Shown here: piece by piece, positions 1 through 8,355 of the stretch
How the letters are laid out: every line of letters starts with the position of its first letter
How positions within the stretch are numbered: position 1 is the first letter of the stretch
Origin: Streptomyces violaceorubidus
GTDB lineage: Bacteria; Actinomycetota; Actinomycetes; Streptomycetales; Streptomycetaceae
Length of the DNA stretch: 64,000 bases
Assembly: GCF_000717995.1 (NCBI RefSeq)
Contig: NZ_JODM01000017.1
Coordinates: 71,802 to 135,801 of the forward strand
Direction: 5' to 3'
The notes under the pieces: generated by a model
Databases searched by the model: none
What the model saw: only the letters and a program-made list of their open reading frames with translations
What the model was told of the DNA's origin: nothing
Made by a program: the position numbers and the translations under genes

Positions 1-1
1 G

Positions 2-370
2 ACCGGCTACCTGCTGAAGTCGGCCTCCACCGAGGAACTGCGGGACGCGGTGCGCCGCACGGCCGCGGGCGACCCCGTCTTCACCCCGGGGCTCGCCGGG
101 CTGGTCCTCGGCGAGTACCGCCGCCTCGCCTCCGAACCGGCCCCCGCGGCGGGCACCGACGACCCCGGCGCGCCCCGGCTCACCGACCGGGAGACCGAGG
201 TGCTGCGCCTGGTCGCCAAGGGCCTGAGCTACAAGCAGATCGCCGAACGCCTCGTCATCTCCCACCGCACCGTGCAGAACCACGTACAGAACACCCTCGG
301 CAAGCTCCAGCTGCACAACCGCGTGGAGCTGGTGCGGTACGCGATAGAACGGGGTCTGGACGACGCCTGA
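2..370 (+). CDS. LuxR/NarL-family response regulator, C-terminal part
   Basis: Partial gene entering from the left edge; 122 residues are visible. The first residues (TGYLLKSAS) match the end of a receiver domain, the beta5-alpha5 region with its conserved Lys. A linker of about 40 residues follows, then a complete LuxR-type helix-turn-helix (LTDRETEVLRLVAKGLSYKQIAERLVIS, seen as two adjoining pieces). This is the output half of a two-component regulator that binds DNA as a dimer. The sensor kinase is expected further left, outside the window. The domain type is certain; the target genes cannot be told. A hairpin follows the stop codon. Confidence 0.9.
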   Translation, partial: TGYLLKSASTEELRDAVRRTAAGDPVFTPGLAGLVLGEYRRLASEPAPAAGTDDPGAPRLTDRETEVLRLVAKGLSYKQIAERLVISHRTVQNHVQNTLGKLQLHNRVELVRYAIERGLDDA

Positions 371-419
371 CCCGCGCGGGACAGCGGCCTCGACCGCCCG
401 CCCCCGGCGACTGGCCGCA

Positions 420-442
420 CGAGGAGGCCGGCGTCCTCCTCG
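420..442 (+). terminator. hairpin after the response regulator gene
   Basis: Inverted repeat CGAGGAGG - 7 nt - CCTCCTCG about 50 bp after the stop codon. There is no T-run, so it is a possible L-shaped (hairpin-only) terminator, common in high-GC actinomycetes. Function is inferred. Confidence 0.35.
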
Positions 443-471
443 GCCGACCGGCGACGGCGGGCCCGGGGCCG

Positions 472-477
472 TATATT
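472..477 (+). promoter_or_regulatory. -10 element TATATT before the dehydrogenase gene
   Basis: TATATT stands out in very GC-rich DNA, 48 bp before the GTG start at 525. No good -35 is visible. Between it and the gene is a tandem duplication of 16 bp (481-496 and 497-512, CCGGAGCCCACCAG core). Confidence 0.45.
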
Positions 478-524
478 CGGCCCGGAGCCCACCAGACCCG
501 GAGCCCACCAGGACGGGAGCGGTC

Positions 525-1520
525 GTGGAGATCCTTGCCTTCGGCGTCCAGGCCGACGAGAAACCCCTGATCGAGCGGGCCTTCGGCATCCACGAGGACG
601 TCCGCTGCCTGGACGTCTTCCTCAACGCGGACACCGCCCCCATCGCGGCCGGCCACGAGATCGTCTCCACGTCCGTCAACGCCGACCTCGGCGCGGACGT
701 CCTGGAGATCCTCGCGGCCGGCGGCACCCGGATGGTGGCCCAGCGCTCCACCGGCTTCAACAACGTCGACCTGGACACGGCCGAGCGGCTCGGCATGACC
801 GTGGCCCGGGTGTCGTCCTACTCGCCGTACTCGGTCGCCGAGTTCGCCTGGACCCTCGCCATGGCCGTCAACCGGCGGATCGTGCGCGCCTCCATCCGCA
901 CCCGCGACTTCGACTTCCGCCTCGACGGCCTGATGGGCCGGGACCTGCACGGCCGCACCGCCGGTGTCCTCGGCACCGGGAAGATCGGCGAGGCCTTCGC
1001 CCGGATCGCCCACGGCTTCGGCATGCGGCTGCTCGGCTGGGACGTCGCCGAGAACCCGGCCTGCGCGGAACTGGGCATGCGCTACGTCCCCAAGGACGAG
1101 CTGCTCGCCCGCTCCGACCTGATCACCCTGCACGTCCCGTTGATGCCCGAGACCCGGCACCTGATCGACGCCGCCGCGCTCAAGGCGATGCGCGACGACG
1201 CCGTCCTGATCAACTCCAGCCGGGGCGGCCTCATCGACACCGCGGCCCTCGTCGGCGAGCTGCGCGCGGGCCGCTTCGCGGGCGTGGGCCTCGACGTGTA
1301 CGAGGCGGAGGCGGGCCTGTTCTTCCTCGACAAGTCCCTGGAGGCCGTCGAGGACGACACCCTGGCCCGCCTCGTCACCTTCCCGAACGTCCTGGTCACC
1401 TCGCACCAGGCGTACTACACCGAGGAGGCCGTCGGCCAGATCGTCGACGCGACGGTGCGCAACGTCCTCGACTACCGGGAGGGCCGCCGTTCGGAGAACG
1501 TGCTGGTGCCGCGCAGCTGA
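525..1520 (+). CDS. D-2-hydroxyacid dehydrogenase (D-lactate dehydrogenase-like)
   Basis: 331 residues, the usual length for the D-isomer-specific 2-hydroxyacid dehydrogenase family, which interconverts 2-oxoacids and D-2-hydroxyacids using NAD(H). Visible hallmarks are the Rossmann motif GVLGTGKIGEAFARIAHGFG near residue 145, the substrate-binding segment INSSRGGLID with catalytic Arg, and the C-terminal SHQAYYTEEA holding the catalytic His. The N-terminal part and the FFLDKS loop resemble LdhA-type fermentative D-lactate dehydrogenases. Start: GTG at 525 after GGGAGC. The last 49 bp overlap the convergent anthranilate synthase gene. Substrate is inferred, not shown. Confidence 0.85.
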   Translation: MEILAFGVQADEKPLIERAFGIHEDVRCLDVFLNADTAPIAAGHEIVSTSVNADLGADVLEILAAGGTRMVAQRSTGFNNVDLDTAERLGMTVARVSSYSPYSVAEFAWTLAMAVNRRIVRASIRTRDFDFRLDGLMGRDLHGRTAGVLGTGKIGEAFARIAHGFGMRLLGWDVAENPACAELGMRYVPKDELLARSDLITLHVPLMPETRHLIDAAALKAMRDDAVLINSSRGGLIDTAALVGELRAGRFAGVGLDVYEAEAGLFFLDKSLEAVEDDTLARLVTFPNVLVTSHQAYYTEEAVGQIVDATVRNVLDYREGRRSENVLVPRS

Positions 1521-3379
1521 CCGGCCAGCTCCCGCACGATCGCCGTGCCGTTCAGCGTCAGCACCGACTCGGGGTGGAACTGGACGCCGGCGAAACCCGG
1601 CCCGCGCAGCGCGTGCACCTCGCCGCCCGCCGAACGGCTCACCTCGACGCCGTGCGCGGCCAGCTCCCCGGCCGCCTCGTCGTCGCAGCGGGCGGTGAAG
1701 CTGTTGTAGAAGCCGACCGTCTCAGGCCGCCCGAACAGGTCGATCTCCGTCTGCGCCCCCTGGTGGGGCACCTCCTTGCGGACGATGCCGAGCCCCAGCT
1801 CCGCCGCGATCAGCTCGTGCCCGAGGCAGACGCCGAGGACGCCGTGCCGGTTCGCCCCGAGTACCTCGGCGGTCAGGGACCGCAGGAAGCGCATCTTCGG
1901 GTCGGCCGGGTCGCAGGGATCACCGGGGCCCGGCCCCAGCACCACCGGGCCGCCCTCGTGCCCGAGCACCGCCTCGCGCAGCCCCGGCCCGTCGTAGCGC
2001 CGGATGCTCACCGCGAGCCCCGAGGAGCGCAGCAGGTGCGCGAGCATCGCCGTGAAGGTGTCCTCCGCGTCGACGACCAGGGCGTGCCCGGTGAGCACCG
2101 CCGACGGCTCCTGCATCCGCAGCCAGAACGGGGCCAGCGCGGCGCGCCGCCCGTCCAGCGCGGCCCGCACCCGGGGGTCGTCCGCCAGCCGGGGCCGCCC
2201 CGCCTCCGCACGCGGCCGGGACGGGCGTACGCCCAGCGCCGCCAGCACCCCGGCCGCCTTGGCGTGGGTCTCCGCGACCTCGCCCGCCGGGTCCGAGCCC
2301 CGCACCAGCGTGGCGCCGACCGGCACCCGCAGCCGCCCGTCGGCGTCGATGTCGGCGGTGCGGATCAGGATGGGGGAGTCGAGGGACTGCGGACCGGCCG
2401 GCCGTCCCGGGCCGTCCCCCGGGTCCCGCCCGAGCAGCGCCAGCGCGCCCGCGTAGTAGCCCCGCCCGCCGGTCTCGTGCCGCTCGATCACCCGGCAGGC
2501 GTTCTGCACCGGCGAGCCGGTGACCGTCGCCGCGAACATGGTCTCCCGCAGCACCTCCCGCGCGTCCAGGGAGGACTTCCCGCGCAGCTCGTACTCGGTG
2601 TGCGCGAGGTGCGCCATCTCCTTCAGCCGCGGCCCGACGACCACCCCGCCCATGTCGCCGACGGTGCACATCATCTTCAGTTCCTCGTCGACCACCATCG
2701 ACAGCTCCTCGATCTCCTTGCCGTCGGCGAGGAAGTCGAGCAGGTGCTCGGGCGTCGGCCCCTCGGCGGGGTAGCGGTACGTGCCGCTGATCGGGTTCAT
2801 GACGACCGTGCCGCCGGACATCCGCACGTGCACCTCGGGACTCGCCCCGACCAGCGTCCGGTCCCCGGTGTGCACCACGAACGTCCAGTACGCGCCCCGC
2901 TCGCCCTCCAGGAGCCGCCGGAACAGCGCCAGCGCGTCGGCCCGCCCGAACCCGGGGACCCGGCCCCCGTACGTCCGCCGGATCACGAAGTTGGCGCCCT
3001 CGCCCCGCCCGATCTCCTCGTCGAGGACCCGCCCGACGATCCGCGCGTACTCCTCGTCGCCGACGTCGAAGCCGCCGCCCTCGACCCGCACCTCGTGCGC
3101 GGGCAGCCGGTCCAGCGCCTCGGCGAGCGGGATGGCGTGCCGCTCCTCGGGGGTGAGCATCAGCAGCGGTGTGCCGTCGTCGCGGACGTCGAAGCCGCGC
3201 TCGCGGATCTGCCGGAAGGGGACGAGCACCAGCCCCTCGTCGGGCAGGTCGGCGAGCCGGTCGTACGCCGTGACCGGGCCGAGCAGCAGTTCCACCAGGT
3301 CGTGGTCGTGGCCGGGGGTCCGGCGGCGGAGCAGGGCGAAGGGGCGGGGGTCGGTCGGCAAGCCGTCGAGCGGTGTCAT
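1472..3379 (-). CDS. trpE: fused anthranilate synthase (TrpE-TrpG)
   Basis: 635 residues. The first ~440 form a chorismate-binding TrpE domain (GGTVVMNPISGTYRY, the Glu-rich region around LADGKEIEELSMVVDEE, and PVQNACRVIE). The last ~190 form a TrpG-type glutamine amidotransferase with nucleophile Cys in GVCLGHE and the His/Glu pair in VQFHPES. It converts chorismate plus glutamine to anthranilate, the first committed step to Trp. Fused TrpEG is known in actinomycetes and some secondary-metabolite pathways. Start chosen: ATG at 3379 (MTPLDGLPTD), downstream of the leader peptide and attenuator hairpin. The DAHP synthase gene lies ~3 kb away, so the early and Trp-branch steps are near each other. 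Expression should respond to charged tRNA-Trp. Confidence 0.93.
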   Translation of the reverse strand: MTPLDGLPTDPRPFALLRRRTPGHDHDLVELLLGPVTAYDRLADLPDEGLVLVPFRQIRERGFDVRDDGTPLLMLTPEERHAIPLAEALDRLPAHEVRVEGGGFDVGDEEYARIVGRVLDEEIGRGEGANFVIRRTYGGRVPGFGRADALALFRRLLEGERGAYWTFVVHTGDRTLVGASPEVHVRMSGGTVVMNPISGTYRYPAEGPTPEHLLDFLADGKEIEELSMVVDEELKMMCTVGDMGGVVVGPRLKEMAHLAHTEYELRGKSSLDAREVLRETMFAATVTGSPVQNACRVIERHETGGRGYYAGALALLGRDPGDGPGRPAGPQSLDSPILIRTADIDADGRLRVPVGATLVRGSDPAGEVAETHAKAAGVLAALGVRPSRPRAEAGRPRLADDPRVRAALDGRRAALAPFWLRMQEPSAVLTGHALVVDAEDTFTAMLAHLLRSSGLAVSIRRYDGPGLREAVLGHEGGPVVLGPGPGDPCDPADPKMRFLRSLTAEVLGANRHGVLGVCLGHELIAAELGLGIVRKEVPHQGAQTEIDLFGRPETVGFYNSFTARCDDEAAGELAAHGVEVSRSAGGEVHALRGPGFAGVQFHPESVLTLNGTAIVRELAGQLRGTSTFSERRPSR

Positions 3380-3426
3380 GGGTCCGGGTCCTTCTCGTTC
3401 GTCGGAGAGGAACGGTCCCGGTCGCG

Positions 3427-3460
3427 AAAACACCGAAGGCCGCCCCTCGGGCGGCCTTCG
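3427..3460 (-). terminator. trp attenuator terminator hairpin
   Basis: On the minus strand a 12-bp perfect stem (CGAAGGCCGCCC / GGGCGGCCTTCG, 3-nt loop, 3434-3460) is followed within a few bases by GTGTTTTC. It lies between the Trp-rich leader ORF and the trpE start, the position expected for an intrinsic attenuator terminator. Confidence 0.85.
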
Positions 3461-3482
3461 CGAAGTCTTGCGTCACGCGCAG

Positions 3483-3539
3483 TCAGTGGGCCGCCGGATG
3501 AGCGGTCCACCACCAGTTCTGGATCGAGTGCGCGAACAT
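3483..3539 (-). CDS. trpL: trp leader peptide (three consecutive Trp codons)
   Basis: 18-residue ORF, MFAHSIQNWWWTAHPAAH, directly upstream of the attenuator hairpin and trpE. The three adjacent TGG codons are the control codons. With enough charged tRNA-Trp the ribosome passes them and the terminator forms; with Trp shortage it stalls and an anti-terminator should form. There is no ribosome-binding site before the ATG. A -10 hexamer lies 8 nt upstream, so the mRNA is predicted to be leaderless, starting at or next to the A of ATG. Trp attenuators of this kind are described in Streptomyces. The ORF is too short for ordinary gene finders. Confidence 0.93.
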   Translation of the reverse strand: MFAHSIQNWWWTAHPAAH

Positions 3540-3547
3540 GCCGTCGA

Positions 3548-3553
3548 CCCTAG
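3548..3553 (-). promoter_or_regulatory. -10 element of the trpL-trpE transcript
   Basis: TAGGGT on the minus strand, separated by 8 nt from the trpL ATG. This spacing puts the transcription start at the ATG (leaderless). No consensus -35 is seen. The element lies only 33 bp after the amidase stop codon, so any -35 contacts fall at the very end of that gene or just after it. Confidence 0.65.
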
Positions 3554-3585
3554 CGCATCCGCGCCGGGGCCGACGGCATGCCACC

Positions 3586-6414
3586 TCAGATGATCATGCC
3601 GTACGTGTTCCAGCCGCCGCCGACCCTGACGCGGGCCTTGAACGGCGTCGTGGCGCTGCCGATGCCCTGGTAGAACCAGAGCACGCCGTCCTTGTCGCGG
3701 GCGATCAGGTCCGGCACTCCGTCGCGGTTCAGGTCGCTCGGCCCGTTCAGCACGTTGTAGACGGACCAGCCGCCGCCGACCCGGGTGCGGGCCTCGAAGG
3801 GCGACGCGGCGTTGCCGGTGCCCTTGTAGAGCCACAGGACGCCGCTCTTGTCGCGGGCGATCAGGTCGGCCCTGCCGTCACCCGAGAGGTCGCCGGTGTC
3901 GGTCAGCGCGTTGTAGACGGACCAGCCGCCGCCGATCCTGGACTTGGCCGCGAAGGGCGCGGAGGGGGTGCCGGTGCCCTGGTAGAGCCAGAGCACGCCG
4001 CTCTTGTCGCGGGCGATCAGGTCGGCCCTGCCGTCACCCGTGAGGTCCCGGGCGCCGGTGATCGTGTCGTAGACGGACCAGCCGCCGCCGACCCGGGTGC
4101 GGGCCGCGAGGGGCTCGGTGAGGTCGCCGCTGCCCTTGTAGTACCAGAGCACGCCGCTCTTGTCGCGGGCCACCACGTCGCCGGTGCCGTCGGCGCGCAG
4201 CGCCGTCATCGTCGTCACCGTGTCGTAGGTGTTCCAGCCGCCGCCGACGCGGAAGCGGCTGTAGAACGGGGAGGACGCGCTGCCGGTGCCCTGGTACTGC
4301 CACAGCACGCCCGACGCGTCCCGACCGAGGATGTCGTACCGGTCGGTGCCCGCGTCGGGTGCGGTGCTCTTGGCCAGCTGCACGTCGGCCGTGCGGACGT
4401 AACCGATGCGGTGGTTGAAGTGGATCGGGTAGTACGTGGTGCTGCCCACGACCACCGTGCGCGAGCCGGTGCCCGAACCGTCCATGTTGCCGCTGTTGTA
4501 GTACGAGCCCTTCAGGGCACCACCGGCCAGCGCGTACTTCTGCCCGGCGAGCACGCCGTACTTGGTCAGCGACTCGTTGTTCTTGCTCTGGACCGGGACT
4601 CCGGTGCCCGTGTACGCGCTGTCCTCGGGGTAGGCGCGCCCGTACACCGGGATCGAGCTGGACCCCGCCTTGGGCACGACCACGTCCGGCGTGCCGACGG
4701 CGGCGGCGAACTGGCCGCCGCGGTTGGAGAACCAGGCCTTCTTGCCGCCGTACCAGATGGCCGTCCAGTCCTGCCGTGCCTCGGCGACCACGAACTCGCC
4801 GCCGGCCAGGACCTTGTTGCCCCAGTTCCAGCCCTCGGACCAGGTCTGGCTGCCCAGGTACGGGTCGGTGAGGGTGGCCGAGGAGGTGGACGGCGAGGAG
4901 TACAGGTAGGTGAAGTTCGCCGGCTGCGCGGGGACCGCGGAGCCGCTGTTGGTGATCTTCGGCTGGTTGGCCGTGGTGAACGGCGGGACGACGCGGATCA
5001 CCTGGCCGGCCTTGTACGGGCCGCCCGGGCCCTCGGCGCCGGTGGGGGCGCCCAGCAGGCCCATGTAGTGGTTCCAGTCCCAGAACGGGCCCGGGTCCCA
5101 GTGCTGGGACTTCACGTTGCCGTCCAGGACGCCCGGGACCTCGTCGTGGCCGAGGATGTGCTCACGGTCCAGCGGGATGTCGTACTTGCCGGCCAGGTAC
5201 TTCACCAGCGCGGCCGAGGACTCGTACTGCGGCTCGGTGTACCAGCTGCCGTCCTTGATCGCGTAGCCCTCGTGCTCGATGCCGATCGAGTGCATGTTGA
5301 GGGTCTTGTTCGCCGCGTGCCACGCCTCGTTCTTGTTCTCGACCATCTGGGTGACCAGACCGTCGGAGGCGCGGATCAGGTAGTGGGCGCTGGCGTACGA
5401 CAGGGAGTTCTGGAAGACGGCCAGGGCGCTGCTGTAGCTGCCCTCGGTGTCGTGGATCACGATCGAGGTGATCTCGTGCCCGGCCGCGGGGCGGCTCGCG
5501 ACGTTGTAGTTGCCCCAGTCGTCGATGGCGCCGTTCTGCTTGTAGGCGGCGGGACGGAAGTCGCAGTTCAGGCCGGACGGGCACTCGGGAGCCGGGGTGG
5601 CGGAGGCCGCGGCCAGCTCCAGGTCCGTCGTCCTCTTCGGCCGCACCGCCGGGTCGGCCGGCAGGCTGAGCGACTGGCCGTCGGCGGTGACGCGCTGCTC
5701 ACCGGTCTTGATCGACTCGAACACGCGCCGCGCGAAGAGCTGCGCGCCCTTGGTGTCCGGGGCCTGGCTGGCGCGGGCCACCGCCGGGTACCAGGCGCCG
5801 GCGTCCTCGGGCAGCGAACCGGTGGCGTCCTTCTGGTACTTGGCCAGCAGTGCGGCGCCCGCCCGGATGCTCTCGCCGGTGTCGCTGCGCACCTCCTGGG
5901 CCGACGCGTCGATCAGGCCGGCCGCCTGGTCCAGGGTGTGCAGCCGCGGGTCGTCGGTGTCGACGGGCTTCTCGTCGAGGCTCTTGAGCGCCTTGTCGGC
6001 GTCGAAGTGCTTCTCGACGACCGGGTCGCCGCTGCGGTTCATGTGCTCGAGCCGGTGCTCGCGCTCCTCGGCGGCGCCGTCGTTCTCCAGGCTGTCCGCG
6101 TCGACGTCCGTGAGACCCATGACGTTGTAGGCGCCGGTGGTGCTCGGCAGCCCGTCGTGGTCCTCCCAGCGCGTCTGCCGGTACGAGACCGCCATCAGTA
6201 CGCTCTGCGGGACGTCGAACTCCTCGGCGGCCTGCTCGAACTCGCTCTGCAGCCGGTCCCCCGGGGCCGCGGCGGCCTGCGCCGGGTCCGAGCCCAGCAG
6301 GCCCGGCGAGGCCAGGGCCAGGCCGCCGGCCGTGACGGCGACGGCCACCGCCGAGGCGACGCCGTAGACGAGCAGTCTCTTCTTCTTGCGGTCTCTGCGG
6401 TGATCCGCGCTCAA
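3586..6414 (-). CDS. exported N-acetylmuramoyl-L-alanine amidase with beta-propeller-like repeats
   Basis: 942 residues from a TTG start at 6414 (MSADHRRDRKKKR), preceded by GGTGGGG; longer in-frame starts would run into the divergent DAHP synthase promoter. A positively charged N-terminus and a hydrophobic segment (~14-36) form a signal or anchor. The middle is a PGRP/Amidase_2 domain with zinc-ligand motifs IVIHDTEG and EHILGHDE, expected to cut the MurNAc-L-Ala bond. The C-terminal ~260 residues hold about five ~50-residue repeats of the pattern RVGGGWSVYN...DLIARDKSGVLWLYQGTG, typical FG-GAP/VCBS-like blades for cell-wall or glycan contact. It is one of the longer members of this Streptomyces family. 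The 3' end nearly abuts the trpL promoter. Confidence 0.88.
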   Translation of the reverse strand: MSADHRRDRKKKRLLVYGVASAVAVAVTAGGLALASPGLLGSDPAQAAAAPGDRLQSEFEQAAEEFDVPQSVLMAVSYRQTRWEDHDGLPSTTGAYNVMGLTDVDADSLENDGAAEEREHRLEHMNRSGDPVVEKHFDADKALKSLDEKPVDTDDPRLHTLDQAAGLIDASAQEVRSDTGESIRAGAALLAKYQKDATGSLPEDAGAWYPAVARASQAPDTKGAQLFARRVFESIKTGEQRVTADGQSLSLPADPAVRPKRTTDLELAAASATPAPECPSGLNCDFRPAAYKQNGAIDDWGNYNVASRPAAGHEITSIVIHDTEGSYSSALAVFQNSLSYASAHYLIRASDGLVTQMVENKNEAWHAANKTLNMHSIGIEHEGYAIKDGSWYTEPQYESSAALVKYLAGKYDIPLDREHILGHDEVPGVLDGNVKSQHWDPGPFWDWNHYMGLLGAPTGAEGPGGPYKAGQVIRVVPPFTTANQPKITNSGSAVPAQPANFTYLYSSPSTSSATLTDPYLGSQTWSEGWNWGNKVLAGGEFVVAEARQDWTAIWYGGKKAWFSNRGGQFAAAVGTPDVVVPKAGSSSIPVYGRAYPEDSAYTGTGVPVQSKNNESLTKYGVLAGQKYALAGGALKGSYYNSGNMDGSGTGSRTVVVGSTTYYPIHFNHRIGYVRTADVQLAKSTAPDAGTDRYDILGRDASGVLWQYQGTGSASSPFYSRFRVGGGWNTYDTVTTMTALRADGTGDVVARDKSGVLWYYKGSGDLTEPLAARTRVGGGWSVYDTITGARDLTGDGRADLIARDKSGVLWLYQGTGTPSAPFAAKSRIGGGWSVYNALTDTGDLSGDGRADLIARDKSGVLWLYKGTGNAASPFEARTRVGGGWSVYNVLNGPSDLNRDGVPDLIARDKDGVLWFYQGIGSATTPFKARVRVGGGWNTYGMII

Positions 6415-6571
6415 AACCCCACCCCGGTGTGCACTCGATAGGAATATGTCCGTGAGTCGTCCGTGATCCGAACTCAGGAGGCGCGTGAGGTTACCAACAG
6501 GCTCGCGGCGGCCCGTACCGGGGGCCCGTCTCACGGACTGGGCGTGGTAATGGACGCTTCGGTCGACCGCG

Positions 6572-6577
6572 TACTGT
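6572..6577 (+). promoter_or_regulatory. -10 element of the DAHP synthase gene
   Basis: TACTGT seven bases before a GTG start at 6585, predicting a leaderless mRNA. No clear -35. The divergent amidase gene starts ~160 bp away. Confidence 0.45.
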
Positions 6578-6584
6578 GGGGCGC

Positions 6585-7940
6585 GTGACCGTGAACGCTG
6601 ATTCCCGAAGCGTCGCCGCTCAGGCGACATGGCGAAGCCTGCCCGCGGCGCAGCAGCCCGAGTACCCGGATGCCGAGGCTCTGCGCGATGTGATCGCCGA
6701 GCTCGAATCGTATCCGCCGCTCGTGTTCGCCGGAGAGTGCGACCAGCTGCGTGCTCGCATGGCCGCGGTCGCCCGCGGAGAGGCGTTCGTCCTCCAGGGC
6801 GGCGACTGCGCCGAGTCCTTCGACGCGGTGTCCGCCGAGCACATCAGGGCCAAGCTCAAGACGCTCCTCCAGATGGGCGCCGTCCTCACCTACGCCGCCT
6901 CCGTGCCCGTGGTGAAGGTCGGCCGGATCGCCGGCCAGTACTCCAAGCCGCGCTCCAAGCCCACCGAGACCCGCGACGGCGTGACGCTGCCGACCTACCG
7001 CGGCGACTCCGTCAACGGCTTCGACTTCACCGAGGCGGCCCGGATCCCGGACCCCGAGCGGCTCAAGCGCATGTACCACGCCTCGGCGTCCACGCTGAAC
7101 CTGGTGCGCGCCTTCACCACCGGCGGCTACGCCGACCTCAGGCAGGTGCACGCCTGGAACCAGGACTTCGTGAAGTCCTCCCCCTCCGGCCAGCGCTACG
7201 AGCAGCTCGCCCGGGAGATCGACAACGCGCTGAACTTCATGCGGGCCTGCGGGACGGACCCGGCCGAGTTCCAGACCGTCGAGTTCTTCTCCTCGCACGA
7301 GGCGCTGCTGCTCGACTACGAGTCGGCCCTCACCCGCGTCGACTCGCGCACCGGGCAGCTGTACGACGTCTCCGGGCACATGGTGTGGATCGGTGAGCGC
7401 ACCCGGCAGCTGGACCACGCGCACATCGAGTTCGCCTCGCGGATCCGCAACCCGATCGGCATCAAGCTCGGCCCGTCCACCACGGCCGAGGAGGCGTTGC
7501 AGTACATCGAGCGCCTGGACCCGGAGCGCGAGCCCGGCCGGCTGAGCTTCATCGTCCGGATGGGCGCGGACAAGATCCGCGACAAGCTCCCCGAGCTGGT
7601 GGAGAAGGTCACCGCGTCCGGCGCCACCGTCGCCTGGATCACCGACCCGATGCACGGCAACACCTACGAGGCGGCCTCCGGTCACAAGACCCGCCGCTTC
7701 GACGACGTGCTCGACGAGGTCAAGGGCTTCTTCGAGGTGCACAAGTCGCTCGGCACCCACCCGGGCGGCATCCACGTCGAGCTGACCGGCGACGACGTCA
7801 CCGAGTGCGTGGGCGGCGGCGACGAGATCTTCGTCGACGACCTGCACCAGCGCTACGAGACGGCCTGCGACCCGCGGCTGAACCGCAGCCAGTCGCTCGA
7901 CCTGGCGTTCCTGGTGGCGGAGATGTACCGGGACCAGTGA
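6585..7940 (+). CDS. aroH: class II 3-deoxy-D-arabino-heptulosonate 7-phosphate synthase
   Basis: 451 residues. This is the plant/actinobacterial type II DAHP synthase, which condenses phosphoenolpyruvate and erythrose 4-phosphate as the first step of the shikimate pathway. Recognisable segments are FVLQGGDCAESFD (metal/PEP region with conserved Cys), KVGRIAGQYSKPRS, TRGGYAD-like (here FTTGGYADLRQVHAWN), the SSHEALLLDYE motif, and the C-terminal DPMHGNTYEA and GGIHVELTG metal-binding blocks. Three in-frame GTGs occur at 6576, 6585 and 6591. I prefer 6585 because a -10 hexamer lies exactly 7 nt upstream and the family usually begins VNADS. It feeds chorismate to the nearby TrpE. Confidence 0.93.
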   Translation: MTVNADSRSVAAQATWRSLPAAQQPEYPDAEALRDVIAELESYPPLVFAGECDQLRARMAAVARGEAFVLQGGDCAESFDAVSAEHIRAKLKTLLQMGAVLTYAASVPVVKVGRIAGQYSKPRSKPTETRDGVTLPTYRGDSVNGFDFTEAARIPDPERLKRMYHASASTLNLVRAFTTGGYADLRQVHAWNQDFVKSSPSGQRYEQLAREIDNALNFMRACGTDPAEFQTVEFFSSHEALLLDYESALTRVDSRTGQLYDVSGHMVWIGERTRQLDHAHIEFASRIRNPIGIKLGPSTTAEEALQYIERLDPEREPGRLSFIVRMGADKIRDKLPELVEKVTASGATVAWITDPMHGNTYEAASGHKTRRFDDVLDEVKGFFEVHKSLGTHPGGIHVELTGDDVTECVGGGDEIFVDDLHQRYETACDPRLNRSQSLDLAFLVAEMYRDQ

Positions 7941-8033
7941 CGGTTCGCCCCTCGCGGGGCGGGTGAAATGGGGCGCGGGTCACACGGGATCCGCGCCCCT
8001 TGCACTTTTGCCGGCCTGGCGCGATGGGTAAGG

Positions 8034-8052
8034 TTAGGTTTGCCTCACCGAT
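8034..8052 (+). promoter_or_regulatory. iron box (IdeR/DmdR-type operator) upstream of bfd
   Basis: TTAGGTTTGCCTCACCGAT matches the actinobacterial iron-box consensus TTAGGTTAGGCTCACCTAA at most positions. It sits ~60 bp before the bacterioferritin-associated ferredoxin start, where an iron-dependent repressor would switch the gene on during iron limitation. Confidence 0.75.
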
Positions 8053-8114
8053 CAGTCGGGCCCTCCGGTCGTCGGTACGGCACGACCTTGTACCCCGCCC
8101 GGGAGGTGAACCGC

Positions 8115-8339
8115 GTGTTCGTCTGCAGCTGCTTCGGTGTCACCGAGGAACAGGTGAGGAGCCACGCGGAGGCCGGTGCGTGCACGCCCCGGCAGATCGC
8201 CTCCGCCTGCAAGGCGGGCACCGACTGCGGTGGCTGCGTACGTCGCATCCAGGCCCTGCTCGGGCGCGGCGCCTGCCCCCGCCGGCAGCTGGCCGACCAG
8301 GGTGCCCCGGTCCTCTCGGAGCTCCCCGAGGCGGCCTGA
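8115..8339 (+). CDS. bfd: bacterioferritin-associated ferredoxin
   Basis: 74 residues starting with GTG at 8115 after the strong ribosome-binding site GGGAGGTG. Four Cys (C4, C6, C38, C41: VCSCFG...GTDCGGC) are the BFD-like [2Fe-2S] ligands. The protein passes electrons to bacterioferritin so that stored Fe(III) is released as Fe(II). The gene points toward bfr and ends 16 bp from it. The upstream iron box fits induction when iron is short, opposite to the storage protein. The open frame extends upstream, but the conserved fold begins here. Confidence 0.9.
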   Translation: MFVCSCFGVTEEQVRSHAEAGACTPRQIASACKAGTDCGGCVRRIQALLGRGACPRRQLADQGAPVLSELPEAA

Positions 8340-8355
8340 GGCCTCCCGGGCCCTA

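Noticed and set aside
3538..6441. Long open frame (967 codons) on the plus strand across the amidase gene
   Set aside because: It is antisense to a well-supported amidase gene; high-GC codon bias opens the opposite strand. Composition (Val/Arg/Gly/Ala-rich, no motifs) is not protein-like.
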